NCBI GenBank assembly: GCA_905221605.1
Contig: CAJNDS010002782.1
Span: 136,001-200,000, forward strand
Direction: 5' to 3'
Length of the DNA: 64,000 nucleotides
From: Symbiodinium natans
Lineage: Eukaryota > Sar > Dinophyceae > Suessiales > Symbiodiniaceae
Shown: one piece after another, positions 41,322 through 58,210 of the stretch
Numbering within the stretch: position 1 is the stretch's first letter
Layout of the letters: each line of letters opens with the position of its first letter
Translations under genes and position numbers: made by a program
Notes under the pieces: model-generated
What the model saw: the letters and a program-made list of their open reading frames with translations, nothing else
The model's database searches: none
What the model was told of the DNA's origin: nothing

Positions 41322-45760
<4,439 letters not shown>

Positions 45761-46084
45761 ATCGTCGACAAGATGCTGTTCAGGGATCCTAGATCCCACC
45801 CAGCATATCGATTCGAATCAGCCCCTACCCCGTCCACCCACCTCCCCCTCCCAAACGGAAAAAAGGAAAGATGGGGTTCAGGGGTTCGGGGTTTAGGGTT
45901 GTTTGCCTCGTTAAATGTGTAGAATGCGCGTGGGGCTTTGGCCGGAGCACGATTCCGACCACGAAAGACCTAGGCGAGAGCATCGGTTAGCACATGAGAC
46001 GATGGCACCATCCCGCGGTTTCGGTTAAGTCGAGTACAGTAGGGAACCCCTGTTTGACATTTGTCGAAACAATGGTTCTTGCAG

Positions 46085-49000
46085 GCGTCAGAAGATGGCC
46101 TACGATGTGGGCGAGTATCTTTGGAACGATTTAGCACTGGAGGTTTTGCAATGCAGTCGCCGTGCTTGTCATTGTCTTCTGTTCAGCCAGAAGTGCTGGC
46201 TTGGCCTAGTGCAACGCATACGACCTTGGCATGTCTTCTGTTCTCGTCTGTTTCTCTTCTGGACCTTTGTCTTTATTGTTGTTGCTGTCATCGCTGCGCG
46301 GCAGCGCCAAGGTACATATTGCTTCGGCCAGCTTTCGTTGCACGCGATGCCGAGACCTACGATCCTGCGGCTCAAATGCAACATCGGCTTGGACAGTTGT
46401 GCCGGTTGGCGCTTCATCCCATGCAAGCCAGTGCAAGCCATCCTTGGCGCATAAAGGTCTCTCGTGCACTCTTTTGTATGTCTATGTTCGGAGACATGAG
46501 GATGACGATGAGGTGGTTGAGGAGCTGGAGGAAGGCCGGTGACTCCAGCATGACTTGAGTTGTTTGCTTCTTCATTCGGTATAGCAGCGACCGTTTGCAG
46601 GCCGAGAAGTCTGTGCTGTGGAAATTGTGGAGCTCAAGGATGCGAAGCGAGTGTCGCGAGCCGAGAAGCTTCACATTCTTTGGCAAGGGACATTACAATA
46701 TTGCATCTTGCAGCAGTTCCGACGGCACTCGCGCTGTCTGACACCATGCGAACGGTTCATTTGATTTGTGGGGAACTCATGCTGCGAACCGGAAACCTAA
46801 GTATGACGTCCTCGTATACCAGTAGTAAGTCTTGGCCGCCTCTCTCGGCTTTGAGAAATGTGGGATGAGTTTGGGGGAGGGGAGTCTTGCCTCCGAAAAA
46901 TTAAGGCGGGCTCGTCTCCAGCAGCCGGACCGCCCTTGCAATGTGGAGAGAGAGAGAGAGAGAGAGAGCCTAGAAATCCAGGAGTGTCGATAGAAGGCAC
47001 TAGTCACTAATGGGATTCCGAGTCTGACAGTGTCAAAATGACCTCTTTGTGGCTTCAATGTTGCCAGGACGGGTGGGTGACCTTTGCCCACACGGACACT
47101 GGTGTCCAACGGGTCATGGCCAAGGAGGAGTGGCTGGAGACTCACATGGCAGCTTCAAGGCAATCAGCACTTGACACCCAGGGCACTACATGACCATCTG
47201 CTCCATTCCGCCCCCCTTTCTCGAATAGAATGGCGCTAGGAACTGAACCCAGCGCCATCAACTCTGTCTGTCTTAGTCTTGGCTGCACAGCCAAGGCTGA
47301 ATCAGAGGCATCCGGCTTCATGGTCGCATGTTCATTTTCTGCTCTTCAAGAAGGTATCCCTGGCATGCCCACCCCTAGAGAAGCCAACAGATAGTTTATT
47401 TATTGAGTATCCTTGCCGTGAGCCTGGATATGTCTTATTGGGCCACTTAAGCAAAAAGAAATCAAGCTCGGACTCAGGGCTCACATCAGGTTTGTCAGGG
47501 CGGGAGGGCTGGAGGGCCGGTCGAGGGGTGGGAGGTGTTGGGGTACATGCTAAGAAATCTGCCTCATGCCACAGACAATCAAGCAGGGAAGGTCTCAGAG
47601 TATCCCTGGAGAGCCTGCCATCAGATAAATTCTGCCGAGTGTCCTTGGAGCACTGGCCGCAAGGATTCCTCTAGAATATCTCCAACTTGCCATCCCCCCC
47701 AGCGAATCCCGGAAAGAATGTCGCCCGAAAACTACACAAACATGCCCTCAAGCATCCCGAGGTATATCCAGCAGAGAACACAGACAGAATCCCACACAGG
47801 GCCACACAGTATCCCTGAAGTGCCTACTGCCTACCCCCCAGATTTCCCAATACCCAAATGGCCAATAAACACCACGATACAGCACGCTGGCTTCCTTGGC
47901 TTAGGTGAGGACGTTGCATCGGAACCTGGTTCCCCTGCAGAATCGGAAATGCAGGAGCCCCGATGGGTATGGCCTAGGCGGCTCAAGCTTCAAAACGACA
48001 GGAAGCCCTACACCCAGAGATGCCCCGCTTCTGCAAGGTCAGCACGCGAAGATGATAGGGAATCCCTGGCGCATGAGCGACCTTTGGCTGCAAAGTGTAT
48101 AAACTTGTTACGCTCGAGCACGGCAGCGTTTGCTGACCACGGAGCAGTGAACCTTCTGTTTCGAAAACTGAGTCCTCTCGGTCGCTGGCTCATCGTGCCG
48201 TCACGTGTAATCGCGTTGTGTTCGGGTCCAGACTGCCAGAACTGCCACACTCGTAGTGGGAAATGAGCACCTGCGAACGCGCATGCAATGATCCTGAGCA
48301 GCAGGGTTCCTAAGTGAAGTGTTTCGCAGCTCTGTCCGACGTAAGGGGGGCATTTCTGAGGTGAGTCTGGCGACGCCGGCAAGACAACTTCCGAAGTTGG
48401 CGATCCCCCCAGCCGCGCTGACCAAGGTGACCTGGCATTCAATCTCTTCCGGGTGTGAGGCTTGAAAAAACAAGCACATTTTTACTTGGAACCTTTCGCC
48501 CTGTACACAAAAACTAAGAAAGTGAGCATCCGGGATTAAATTATCCAGGGATATTTTGCTTGCATCCAGTCAATTGCAACAGCATATCTGACACATATGA
48601 TAAGGTCTGACAAGCCAGGTTGTTGACTTCTCATGATTCGTCTGACTTATTCCCCACCCGCTTCATGGAGTTGTTGGATTTTAAGTCAGCTAATCGCCTC
48701 GCCCGCGTTTCTGAAATCCTCCAAAGAATCCTGGAAGAATCCTGGAGCGCCCCCAGACAATTTGCAGGGAATCCTGCAGAGAGTTCCCACCCAGCCCTAG
48801 ACTCAGAATCCCACAGTTAATCCCAGAGTGGAAATACTTTTGGCGCAGGTTAAGTTCTTCCCCAACTTTGTACAGTCTTCGGGCCCCAGTGAAATGGGAT
48901 CAGCGATCGTCGTCGGCATGGCGCGTTCCCTCTTTGTCTCTGCCACCATCCCTTCGCCTCCGGAAGACCTGCTTGATGCAAGGCAGATCGGTTACCAGTC

Positions 49001-50310
49001 TAGAGCACCTCATCGAGTCATCGATGCACCAAGGCGTAGAGGCTGTTGCAGTCGTGACGTCCATGAGCCTTCCTTGGCCCTTTAGAGGATGGCGTCCACG
49101 CAGCGTGCGACTTCCAGGCGAGGATGTTCATCGGACTTGCATGGTGACCAATTGTCTGCCAGTGTGCAGCCGGGACCAGGTAGCCGATCTGCGACCCCAC
49201 TCTCTGGCCAGCCATCTCTTCCGGAGCTTCATCGTCCGTGCCAGCCTTGACCCAGGCGGCATCGTGGAACAACACAAAACTCATTTCCTCGAGGGGAATG
49301 CAAGAGAGATCTTGACACCTCTCCTTGTGGCCCTTCACCTTCCGTGGCGTTCTTCATGTCCAAGAAGCTGGGGGAGTGTTGGGCTGACTGGGTGGCGTTG
49401 GCTGCACATCCTTGGCCCGTCATCTCGCACACCTCGCGGCAGATCGGTGCTCCTTTCTTGTTCGGGTTCGGAGTCGTTCCACGTGCTTCAGGCACTCATG
49501 TAAGGCAAGGGCCGCCTCCTGGAGAGTCTCGTCCAGCTTGAGCTCGATGTACGTCCAGGCACTGTTTCGGGGCAGCTTCGCTTGTACTTCCGTCAGCCGA
49601 TGTCAGCCGGGCCACCAGTCGGTCGAAGCCATGAGCCGCAGCCTGCCTGACTGCAGGACTTTGAAGAACTGGCTCATGATCCCGCGCGACCTCGACATCC
49701 ATGCACCGCTCCTTCACGCTTGCCTTCACGCAGTCGGCCCCTGTCCTTCAGCCAGTGGCGCATTTAGCGCAGCCACCTGCCACCTCCGCCAGTGTCCAGC
49801 GTCGCCTGGCCAGCTGCCTTCGTTGTTCGTCCCTGGTCACCAGTGGCGTTGTAGAGATATTCTCATATCCCGGCATCTGTCCAACTCAATCGTTCGCTTG
49901 TAGTGGACCACGCTTGTTTTCCTCATCTCCGGCTGATTGTGCGTAGGGCCCCACTACATCAATTCAGCGCCTTCCTTCATCCTTTGCTCCTAGGCCAGTC
50001 CTTGTCGTCAGTAGTGTCGGCCATGGAATATTAGGAGCCCAGCTATGCTACCAATGTGAACTGGGAAGGGTCGGGCGGCGCAGCAATGAAGGCCCAAGGT
50101 GCACACGACCCTTTTGTGCATGACGAAACTCATATGCCAGTTTCTGGTGCGCATGTGTGTCTGCCACAGCCATGGTAGATGTTCGGGTAAGCAAGCCCTT
50201 TCTCACAGTGTAGATATCACGCTGTGATAAAGCTTGCTCGGTGCAAGACCAGGCGACCACGAGGATGGCTCCAACTCTGAAGACGAGCATGGTGACGAGC
50301 CACCCAGGCA
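46085..50310 (+). CDS. cassette unit D, exons 1-10
   Basis: Exon 1, 46,085-46,110 (ASEDGLRCG); 2, 46,312-46,377 (YILLRPAFVARDAETYDPAA); 3, 46,494-46,534 (HEDDDEVVEELEE); 4, 46,601-46,652 (REVCAVEIVELKDAKR); 5, 46,906-46,927 (RARLQQP); 6, 47,068-47,148 (DGWVTFAHTDTGVQRVMAKE); 7, 47,291-47,322 (AKAESEASGFM); 8, from 47,906 (EDVASEPGSPAESEMQEP); 9, from 48,038 (SAREDDRESLAHERP); 10, from 50,253 (DHEDGSNSEDEHGDEPP). Exons 9 and 10 are 2.2 kb apart, with a retroelement relic between. Donors: GC at 1, 2, 3 and 6, GT at 4, GA at 5. Confidence 0.65.
46946..46969. repeat. GA dinucleotide run
   Basis: About ten GA units in intron 5 of unit D; a similar but shorter GAGAG run occurs in intron 5 of unit C (43,254-43,272). 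Confidence 0.85.
49018..49338 (-). pseudogene. retrotransposon RNase H remnant, copia-like
   Basis: The minus-strand frame contains, in order, PLEEMSFVLFHDAAWVKAG, GSQIGYLVPA and MNILAWKSH. These match the Ty1/copia-type RNase H pattern (Asp-Ala-Ser-Trp, then Ser-Gln-x-Gly-Tyr-Leu, then Trp-Lys-Ser). After WKSH the frame is lost, so the usual following Ala-Glu segment is not in register. Open minus-strand frames continue toward 49,730 but show no clear motif. It is a decayed fragment between exons 9 and 10 of unit D. Confidence 0.45.
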
Positions 50311-50902
50311 CGACACGATGCTTTTTTCAGGGATCCGAGTTGGTCCGATACTGGTCTGTCAGAGAGCCTCGGCCCGGCCCGGAGCGCAGTGGCTTCTAGC
50401 GCTTAGTTAGGATGTTCGGGCCGATTTTTAAGGGTCGGTACACGCACGTAGATATTAAAGAGAATTGATTTCTTTGACAGGGCCCGTAGCCCATAGCTGG
50501 TTCCTTTGTCCGCCTAAGACGCAATTCCCAAATCCTAGACGCTGGACTCTAGACTCTAGACCCAAACCATAATCCCTGGATTCAGGAGGCCACCTAAACC
50601 CAAACTCAAAACCCAAAGGCCCTGAGTGCGTCATTGCGCTTGTACTTTACATGTCGGAATTTGGGTCAAAAGTCCAGGGTTCAGCGCCCAGGGTTCCTGT
50701 TGTCTCAGGTGAGTATAGCTTTTGATGTTGAGGGCTGCGCCCCTAAACCCAAGTCCCAAATGCAAAGCCCGACCCCAACCCCAAACCCTGAGCCCTAAAC
50801 CCTGGCACCCTGAGCCCTGGCAAACTAATCTGCGGCAAACCTTCGGTTCAAGCGGCCACTCTTCCGATATCCCCTCGTCTGTCGAGTGTAGGGTTGATTG
50901 CC
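50311..50902. other. spacer with degenerate CCCTAAACC words
   Basis: Contains scattered CTAAACCC and CCCTGAGCC words (50,570-50,815). No gene recognised. Confidence 0.5.
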
Positions 50903-52640
50903 ATGACGGATGCCCGCCCAGCAACCGAGACGGCAAATTCGGACGCAGAGACGGAGAGCTCCAGTGATGGCGAGGCTCGGGCGACGACCTCGACTGCAAC
51001 ACTACTGGCTGCCAGAATTGCTGCGCAGCCCTGCATGTTCTGCCTTGCCGGCACAGGCACCTTATCCGTTCACCCTTGAAACCCCAAGCTGCAAGCCCGA
51101 AACCCTAAAAAACCATTAAAAACCCTCACCCTAAACAGGCGTGCTTTGCTTCTTCGGCTTGAAGAAGCTCCTGACATCCGGGAGTCCCACCACCTCATGC
51201 ACACCTACTACGAAGCTGAGAAAGAAGCCGAAGCCGAAGGAGCCACAGGAGCCCAGACCCGTCCAGACCCTAAACCCCGGAGCCGAAGGAGCCGAAGGGC
51301 TCGCTAGATACCCTTGAGGACATGATGTCCGGAGTTTGGGTCGCTCAAGTGTAGGGCTCCGGGCGCAGGAGGCATAGGCGGCATAGGGTTTAGATTTAGG
51401 ACGTACGTTGTATTTGACTGGCATCCGAATCCTAAACCCCGAGCCCCTGAACCTGAAATTCCCTCATGAGGACCTACAGCCCCTTCCCGAGCTCCATCCC
51501 CGCTCGGAGGAAGAGGTGGGGGTTGCGGGTTTCTGGCGAAGCTTGGGGTTTACGGTCTAGCATTTCGGGTTCAGGGATTAGTGGTGAGGCTTTGTGGTAT
51601 AGGCTTGAGGGCTAGAAGGGGATGCCTAGGTACAGCGCTCAAGGCTTCGGTGATTTCATGCGAAGCAGCCGCCAGGTCAAGCAGGCCGTGGACAAGTGGC
51701 TTCAGCATGTGCGCCCCCGCGCCTGGGACTTCTTCATTCACGAGGGTCAGATACGAGAAGTGTTGGAGACCGTGGCTTCAAACACGGACAGGAACTACGA
51801 CCCCATTCTGGAAACGAAGTGTTCGCTTTGGCACGGATCACTCGACGAGTACAACGAAGCGACCCACAGGATGGATGTTGGGTGTAAAGCTGCAAGGTTT
51901 GGGGGCTAGACGGGCTTAGGCCTTGGGGTTTAGGGAAGAAGCTATCCTCAGGATGATCAAGCCGGGTGAGGAGGAGGAGTCCGTCACGTATTTGAACCGA
52001 CTCTTGGACTTCGGGGTATAGGGTCACTGGGTTGGTGCGTTGGCGAGATTGGCTCTGAGTTTCTGGGTTTCTGGATATAAAATTTGTAGGGTTTGTAGGG
52101 CTTGTAGGGTTTGTAGGGCTTGTGGGGCTTGTAGGGCTTGTAGGGTTAAAGGTGAAGCAGTAGCAGCGCCTTGCAGGCGTCTTGGCTTTCACCTTCGCCG
52201 CGGACACCACCTTCGAAAAGCTGATGCAGCTCCAACGAACCTAAACCCTAAACCCTAAACCCCTAAACCCTAAACCCTAAACCCTAAACCCTAAACCCTA
52301 AACCCTAAACCCTAAACCCTAAACCCTAAACCCTAAACCCTAAACCCTAAACCCTAAACCCTAAGCCCTAAGCCCTGAGGCAGCTTCCCAAAGTGGCCTT
52401 CCGCACCTCGTGCCGCGACCCGCGTTGCGTCTGCCTGGCTTGCATTTCGCATGCCTCCCAGGACTCCCCAATGGGGTGTAGAGTTTAGGGTTTAGGTTCA
52501 GGGTTTAGGGTTTGGGGTTTGGGGTTTAGGGTTTGGGGGTTGGGGTTTGGGGTTTGGGGTTTAGGGTTTAGGGTTTAGGGCTCACGCATCTCCAAGGACT
52601 CCGATGGAGAGGGCTCAGACTCAGATTCGGATTCAGACTG
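50903..52640 (+). CDS. unrecognised multi-exon gene with telomere-like introns
   Basis: Candidate exons: 50,903 to about 51,055 (ATG start; MTDARPATETANSDAETESS, acidic then CMFC); about 51,140-51,260 (two frames plausible); 51,622 to about 51,870 (FGDFMRSSRQVKQAVDKWLQ and later NYDPILETKCSLWHGSLDEY); about 51,946-52,017 (ILRMIKPGEEEESVTYLNRL); about 52,180-52,225 (LAFTFAADTTFEKLMQ); about 52,381-52,475 (Cys-rich, TSCRDPRCVCLACISHAS); 52,590-52,640 (Asp/Ser tail then TGA). Introns are packed with CCCTAAA or TTTAGGG words. The family is not recognised. The gene lies between units D and E of the cassette array, either as a separate nested gene or as part of it. Exon joins are unverified. Confidence 0.4.
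52239..52379. repeat. CCCTAAA array, about 19 units
   Basis: Near-perfect CCCTAAA array, the longest in the window, between two candidate exons. Opposite-orientation TTTAGGG copies lie at 52,484-52,580. Confidence 0.95.
52484..52580. repeat. TTTAGGG array, opposite orientation
   Basis: About a dozen TTTAGGG/TTTGGGG units. With 52,239-52,379 it makes an inverted pair around a Cys-rich exon candidate. Confidence 0.9.
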
Positions 52641-53368
52641 ATGCAGCTGACGCCTGACGGCAACCGTCAGGTAGCAGCGGCTTCCCCTGTAGAGTTTGCT
52701 TTAGGCTTTATTTGTGGCGTGAGAAGAGCCAACGGGCCTTCGCTGTGACTCCACGCCTTCGATGTCCGCCTGTCATCCAGGGATGCCACGCGGGAGCCTA
52801 GGATGGACATGACCAAGTTGGAGCTCAAAACGCCGAGCCTTCCGACCATGTAAACCCACGGCATCTCATTCTCCCGCCCTACATAAACCCCCCCCCCCCG
52901 TACCCCGTACCCCGAACCCCCTACCCACACCCACACACTCGTCACAATCATTGGGCAATACCCTAAACCCTAAATCTCTAACCCTGAACTCTAAACCCTG
53001 TAAAAAATAGACACTGCGACTTCAACCCTACGCCCTACAAAAAATAGACATATATACATGTATATATATATATATATACACATGTGTCTATTGTTTACAT
53101 ATACACATACATGTATGCATAAACGTGTATATGGTAGCCGCTGGCCCACCCCCCCCCCCCCCCGCACCTCGAATGGGATCCAGGATATCTGCTCACAGTA
53201 TTCCGGATGTCGATCTCACCTCGGTGCTGTGTCTGTTTGCCTAAAGGGTGTACTCATCGGTCTTTGGGGGGTTAGACTGGGAGGGTGGCCTTGGGGGGGG
53301 GGAGTGGGTACATGGCAAGTTTCGGGCCTTGAGTGGAACCTTTGCTGGTCGGACTTCGTGCTTTGCAG
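52641..53368. other. spacer with AT and poly-C repeats
   Basis: Includes poly-C (52,888-52,898 and 53,149-53,163), CCCTAAACC words (52,961-53,000) and a TATATA/ACATGT stretch (53,048-53,110). No gene recognised. Confidence 0.6.
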
Positions 53369-56300
53369 GCGCCAGAAGCTGGGCTACGACGTGGGTGAGC
53401 ATCTTTGGAGCAAGTTGGTGTATTGAGAGTTTCGTAAATGGTTTGGCCCAAAAGCAGCCCTCGGAACCTTTGACGTGCTGTTGGGTGCTTTCATGAACAT
53501 GCGGGAGGAGGAGCTTAAGCAGCAACAGTGGTTCGTCGCTTGCTGCCACATTCGAGTCTGTGTTGTGGTACTTGGTTGCAGTGATTGTTGTGACGCTTGC
53601 GGTGGTCTTCGTTGCCGTTTTCGCACAAGGTACATCTTGCTGCGTCCAGCCCTGGTGGCCCGTGATGCCAAGACCTTTGATCCAGTGGCTCAGTTGCAGA
53701 AACAGCCCATTGGCACAATGCAAAGTGGGTGCGTGCAGCAGAATGCCTGTTGCAAATACTTTCGGTGATGATCATCGACCCAACAAGCCCGAAACTCAGC
53801 TGTGATCAACTGTGCATATACCGAAGAGATGAGGATGACGACGAAGTGGTGGATGAGCTGGAGGAAGGCTGGCCCGGAAGCTTGTCACTGGGGTGTTGTT
53901 TCAAGTCCGCAGCTTTCAGAAGGGTTTCTGGGTTTAGATGTGAGGATGCGCTTGAGGCTTTAGGGTGTCATTTTGAGGACCCTGATTGTTAAGAACTCTC
54001 AAGAAGGCTACCTACAAGTCATACTTTCGGACAGGCCCGCTTTAGTGGAATTCAGTATGGTGTCTGCACGGCGTTACGAAGACCACCCTGGAGGCCAAGA
54101 AGTCCGCGCTGTAGAAATCGTGGAGCTCAAGAAAGAGAAACGAGTGTCCCGCGCTGAGAAGCTTCGCCTGTGATCCACATCAGACCACATGGCGCAAGAT
54201 AGCGGATATCTGACTCTTACTGTGCATCATGATCCGGCTGAATCCTGATCTAGATCATACTGCTCGTGCGACGCTGATCCGTGTAGTCCCGAAGCTGAGC
54301 AGCTTCCGAGGTACTGCAGGCATGAGGCCCGACTAGGATTTCCCTGCGGCAAGCTATTAACAAGCAAGTTTTCACCTGAGTCACACAACGCTCAGGCGGG
54401 CCCGCCTCCATGAGCCGGACCGCTTTCAGAACGCCATAGAGGGGTCAGCTCTCTAGACAATGGCACAGCGCGTAGTGCAAACGAGGCTTCACCTTGGCAG
54501 GGAGAACATAATCTCAGAGGAAGCAAGATACAGGGAGGGAGGATGCGCTCGTGCTCTTTTGCAAAGGCCCCTCCAAGAGGAGGAGGAAGAGAAGAGAGCG
54601 AGAGACCGGGCGCGTTCAGCGCAGAGCTTGTCCCCTATGCACTTAGAAGCCATGCCGTGCCCATAGACACCTTTAAGATCCCTTGAGCAACTGAGCCTGA
54701 GTTCATGAATGGTGTATAATGTTGTGTAGGTTGGTTCAAGATTTGTCAACGTTGGGACTGGTGAGACAGCCTCTTGTGGCAGGACGGCTGGGTAACCTTT
54801 GCCAACACGGAGACGGGGATCCGACGAGTCATGGCCAAGGAGGAATGGCTGGAGACCCGCATGGTCACTTCAAAGCAGTCATCGTCTCTCACAGTCAGCA
54901 ACAGCGCTAAATGAATGAATGATTGAACAGACAATGCAGCATTGCAGTGCTCTATCCGTTCTCAAGTTCTCCAGGTCTTGATGAACGGGACAAGCTTCGT
55001 GTGCTAAGCTTCTTTTAGCCAAGGCCGAGTCGGCCGCGTCTGGCGACTTGGTGGCGTATTGTGGTCCACAGTATACACAGAGTTACTACCGAACTGGACG
55101 GAACAACCAGAATATGAGGTGAAGAAGAACACCAAAAAGTAGAAAGGAAGAGAACGAACGGTCACAAACATGCGTTAATGCAGGGGGGAAGGGTAAGGGT
55201 AAGGGAGTGGGGAGAGAGATCAGCTGAGCCTCTGATTGGCAGTGCGACCATTTCGATTGAGCAAAAAGCCTCGGGGCGGCCTCAGGTGGCGATGCAGAAT
55301 CCGCAACGGAATCCGAGCTGTGCTGTCCTCGTCCGATGCATGTGCGATGGCAGTACTTCTTGAAGCTTCATTGCTTGAAAGTGCTGGTAATGCTTAATCG
55401 GTCAGTAGAATTGGGCTGATTCTTTGCAGAAAGGTCAGACGACGAGGCAGGGAGGTCGCCGCGATACCGAACCTTGGACGCAACTCTCTGTGTTTACTCT
55501 GTGTTTCCCATAACAGAGTCAGCTTTCAACTTCCACCTCTTGCCACACCAAGTTGCGGTAGAATCCCGAAGCTGTTCGTCGCAGCTATCTTGCAGAAGTG
55601 TGGCCTAGATGTCGCTCCAAGTGAAAAATTCGTTTCTAAATGGTGGTTGGCGATTCAGGGCTGTCTGGGCATGTACTTGGTTCTGACGAGAGAACGCCTC
55701 CCCAAGGTCCGGCGGATGTAGGCGATCACGGTGAAAGCGATCTCCTCAGATGTGCCGACATGACACGATGGCGGTTCATTATTCGGATGCCCTTTTCAGT
55801 CGCTTTTTCTGATGTTGAGCTTGCGACGGCTACTGTCACGTTTTGCGTCCGGGCTCCTCCACATGCACGTACACGCGGGTCAAGGACCCCTGCGTGTCCA
55901 GCAAGGGAAGCACGGTTCAGCGCAAACAAGGGCATGCTTTGTGTGCAGTGGCAACTGCTCATGAGCAAGACCCTCGGAAGTTTAAGGCTTGAGCCATGAA
56001 GCCGTTGACCACAGCACGTTCATGCAGTGCGGAGCTTTGGTGTTACCCTGCTGGATACAGTTATGATATCCAGACTTTTGATTTTCAATGTTTGTTTAAT
56101 CGTTTGTTCTGTGGTGTTTGATTTGCACTTTCTGGTCGTTCAAGACTCGGGCGACGGGAAATGCTCTGGGGCTCACGATAGACACCCACAAGAACAGCAA
56201 CCACGTAAACGTTTCGGAGAATCAGTCCATGAAGCAGCATTTGCATGTGCTTGTTGGATCTTGTTGGTTGGTTGGGGTGTTTCTTGAATTTCATTTGGTT

Positions 56301-56530
56301 TTTCTTTGAGTCTGATCTGGTAGGTTTGTGCGTTTTTGCTATAGCAGCTATAGTATAGCCCAGATTCTGACAGCTGCCAGTAGCCGAAGCCTGGCCATTT
56401 TCCATAGGATTCTCTACCCAATGGGCACCCTCAGATGCCACAAGGCAAGGGAGCCTGTCGCTTCAGACTAAGGTGAGAATGAGGACGACTTCTACTCAGA
56501 TGAGGACGCTAATGAACGGTCCAGGCATCT
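53369..56530 (+). CDS. cassette unit E, exons 1-10
   Basis: Exon 1, 53,369-53,394 (APEAGLRRG), the only unit whose exon 1 is followed by a canonical donor (GTGAGC); 2, 53,630-53,695 (YILLRPALVARDAKTFDPVA); 3, 53,827-53,867 (DEDDDEVVDELEE); 4, 54,094-54,145 (QEVRAVEIVELKKEKR); 5, 54,396-54,417 (RARLHEP); 6, 54,783-54,863 (DGWVTFANTETGIRRVMAKE); 7, 55,019-55,050 (AKAESAASGDL); 8, from 55,286 (GDAESATESE); 9, from 55,434 (SDDEAGRSPRY); 10, from 56,473 (ENEDDFYSDEDANERS). Exon 8 is shorter than in units B-D. Intron 4 contains a 5S-rRNA-like sequence. Confidence 0.65.
54253..54353 (+). pseudogene. 5S rRNA-like sequence
   Basis: The stretch has 5S-like landmarks in order: ATCATAC near the start, TGATCC, CCCGAAGCTGAGCAGC (the conserved loop B/helix III region), TACTG, GCATGAG, GACTAGGATTTCCCTG and a closing GC. 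Spacing fits a 5S gene shortened in helices IV-V, so it is probably a decayed pseudogene or the head of a 5S-derived SINE. It lies in intron 4 of unit E; no copy is seen in the other units. Confidence 0.4.
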
Positions 56531-56729
56531 TGGACAAGATGTTTTTTCAAGATCCACCCATAGGTGCTGCATCGTGTTGCTGGTCTGCAGGGCACTCCGA
56601 TTGCAGCAGTCTTGATGCCTACTGCTGCTAGAACAGATGTGACTCCTCTAAGAAAGGATCCTAGTAAGGGGGGGCACCTAGTGCTTGCTCAGAGACCTAT
56701 GCTTCTCATACGGCGCAGCCTTCCTGCAG

Positions 56730-58210
56730 GCATCAGAAGCCGAAAGTGGCCTACGATGTGGGCGAGTATCTTTGAACAATCTGGCGGACAGATCTTTAAA
56801 GGTTGAAATAGAGGTGTTGTCATATGCCTGCCTGTTCATGCTTCAGAGTGGGTATCTTTATGAAGGAATTGCCCTGAGCTGTTTGAGAAAACCTTCCTCA
56901 TTCCAAAGCTCAATATCAATAAAGCTTGTGCTCCCTCTTCGCCGCAAGAACGGTCGTGGTTGTCACAACGGGTGCTGTTACAAGGTACATCTTGCTGCGG
57001 CCAGCTTTCGTTGCACGTGATGCCAAGACCTTTGATCCTGTGACTCAGTTGCAGAAAGCAGGAAGGAGCAGTTTTGTTGCTTGTCGCGTAGTCCGTGCAG
57101 GTCGCGTAGGGTCCACGAAAAAGAACACAAATTGTGAGTACTTATGTCATGTTCTTGTGTTTTGCAGCTAACATTTGGAAGAGATGAGGATGACGATGAG
57201 GTGGTAGAGGAGCTGGAAGAAGGCCGGTGGCTTCATCGGTGTGCTAGCTAAATACCGCAGCATGGGATCGGCACAGGCCAAGAAGTCCGCGCTGTAGAAA
57301 TCGTGGAGCTCAAGGAGGAGAAGCGAGTGCCGCTGGCTGAGACGGTGATCTACATTGACGCCTTGCGACGCAGTAGAATAGCTGAGAGCGTTCACTTCGT
57401 GCGTTCGCTGCAGCAGTTCTGACTGAAACCGCATCGGGATCAATTGGCTTGTTGGTCAGGCGGGCTCGCCTCCATCAACCGGACTGCCTCGCAATGCCAT
57501 TGAGGGTTGAGAGAATAGTCGAATCAGAAGATGCACGGCAACAGAAGTCATTGTTTGAGAAGCCGTTCTTGGTTGGCCCATTTCTAGACTGGCAGCCTTT
57601 CGGGGCTCTGATGGCAGGACGGCTGGGTGACGCTGGCCAACATGGAGACGGGTGTCCAACGAGTCATGGCCAAGGAGGAGTGGCTGGAGACTCGCAAGGC
57701 AGCCATGGCCGCTTCAATGCAATCAGCACCTGATCCGAAGCTCCGATGGAGCAGCGTTGCCTGAATGACTTGCATTGCAGCGCAGCACTGTTCCAGCCGA
57801 GACAGAAAACAACCTTGCCTCCAAGCTCAGGTTGAGTCAGCAGAGTCCAGCGACGGCAACGTGGTTGCAGAGCAATTCCGAGCAAGACAAGGAAGTCCTG
57901 CGACAAGTGAGAACGGTGACGAGGGAGAAGGTGAGTTACGTGTGAAGCCATGCGCAGGCTCTTGCAAAACCTGTTTCGGCCTCTGCGTTTCTCAGCACCT
58001 TGTCTTAGGCGAGGCAGAACCTGCATCGGAATCCGCTTCCTCTGAACGGTCGGAGCTGCGTGAGCCTCGGAACCTGCAACCTCCTGCGACATCTTGCTTG
58101 ATTCTCATGCGTGAAAGCACCTCAATAGAGCAGAATTTCCTCTCCTTGCTTGCCGAGGTCAGACGAAGAAGACAGGGCGGTTCCCCAGCAAAAGCGATTC
58201 TTGGCCATAG
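56730..58210 (+). CDS. cassette unit F, exons 1-9
   Basis: Exon 1, 56,730-56,761 (ASEAESGLRCG, two codons longer); 2, 56,985-57,050 (YILLRPAFVARDAKTFDPVT); 3, 57,182-57,222 (DEDDDEVVEELEE); 4, 57,277-57,328 (QEVRAVEIVELKEEKR, GC donor instead of GT); 5, 57,460-57,481 (RARLHQP); 6, 57,618-57,704 (DGWVTLANMETGVQRVMAKE, two codons longer); 7, near 57,831 (VESAESSDGN); an extra acidic piece 57,873-57,926 followed by GTGAGT; 8, from 58,009 (GEAEPASESASSERSELREP); 9, from 58,158 (SDEEDRAVPQQKR). It is the most compact unit and the last before the terminal exon. Confidence 0.65.
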
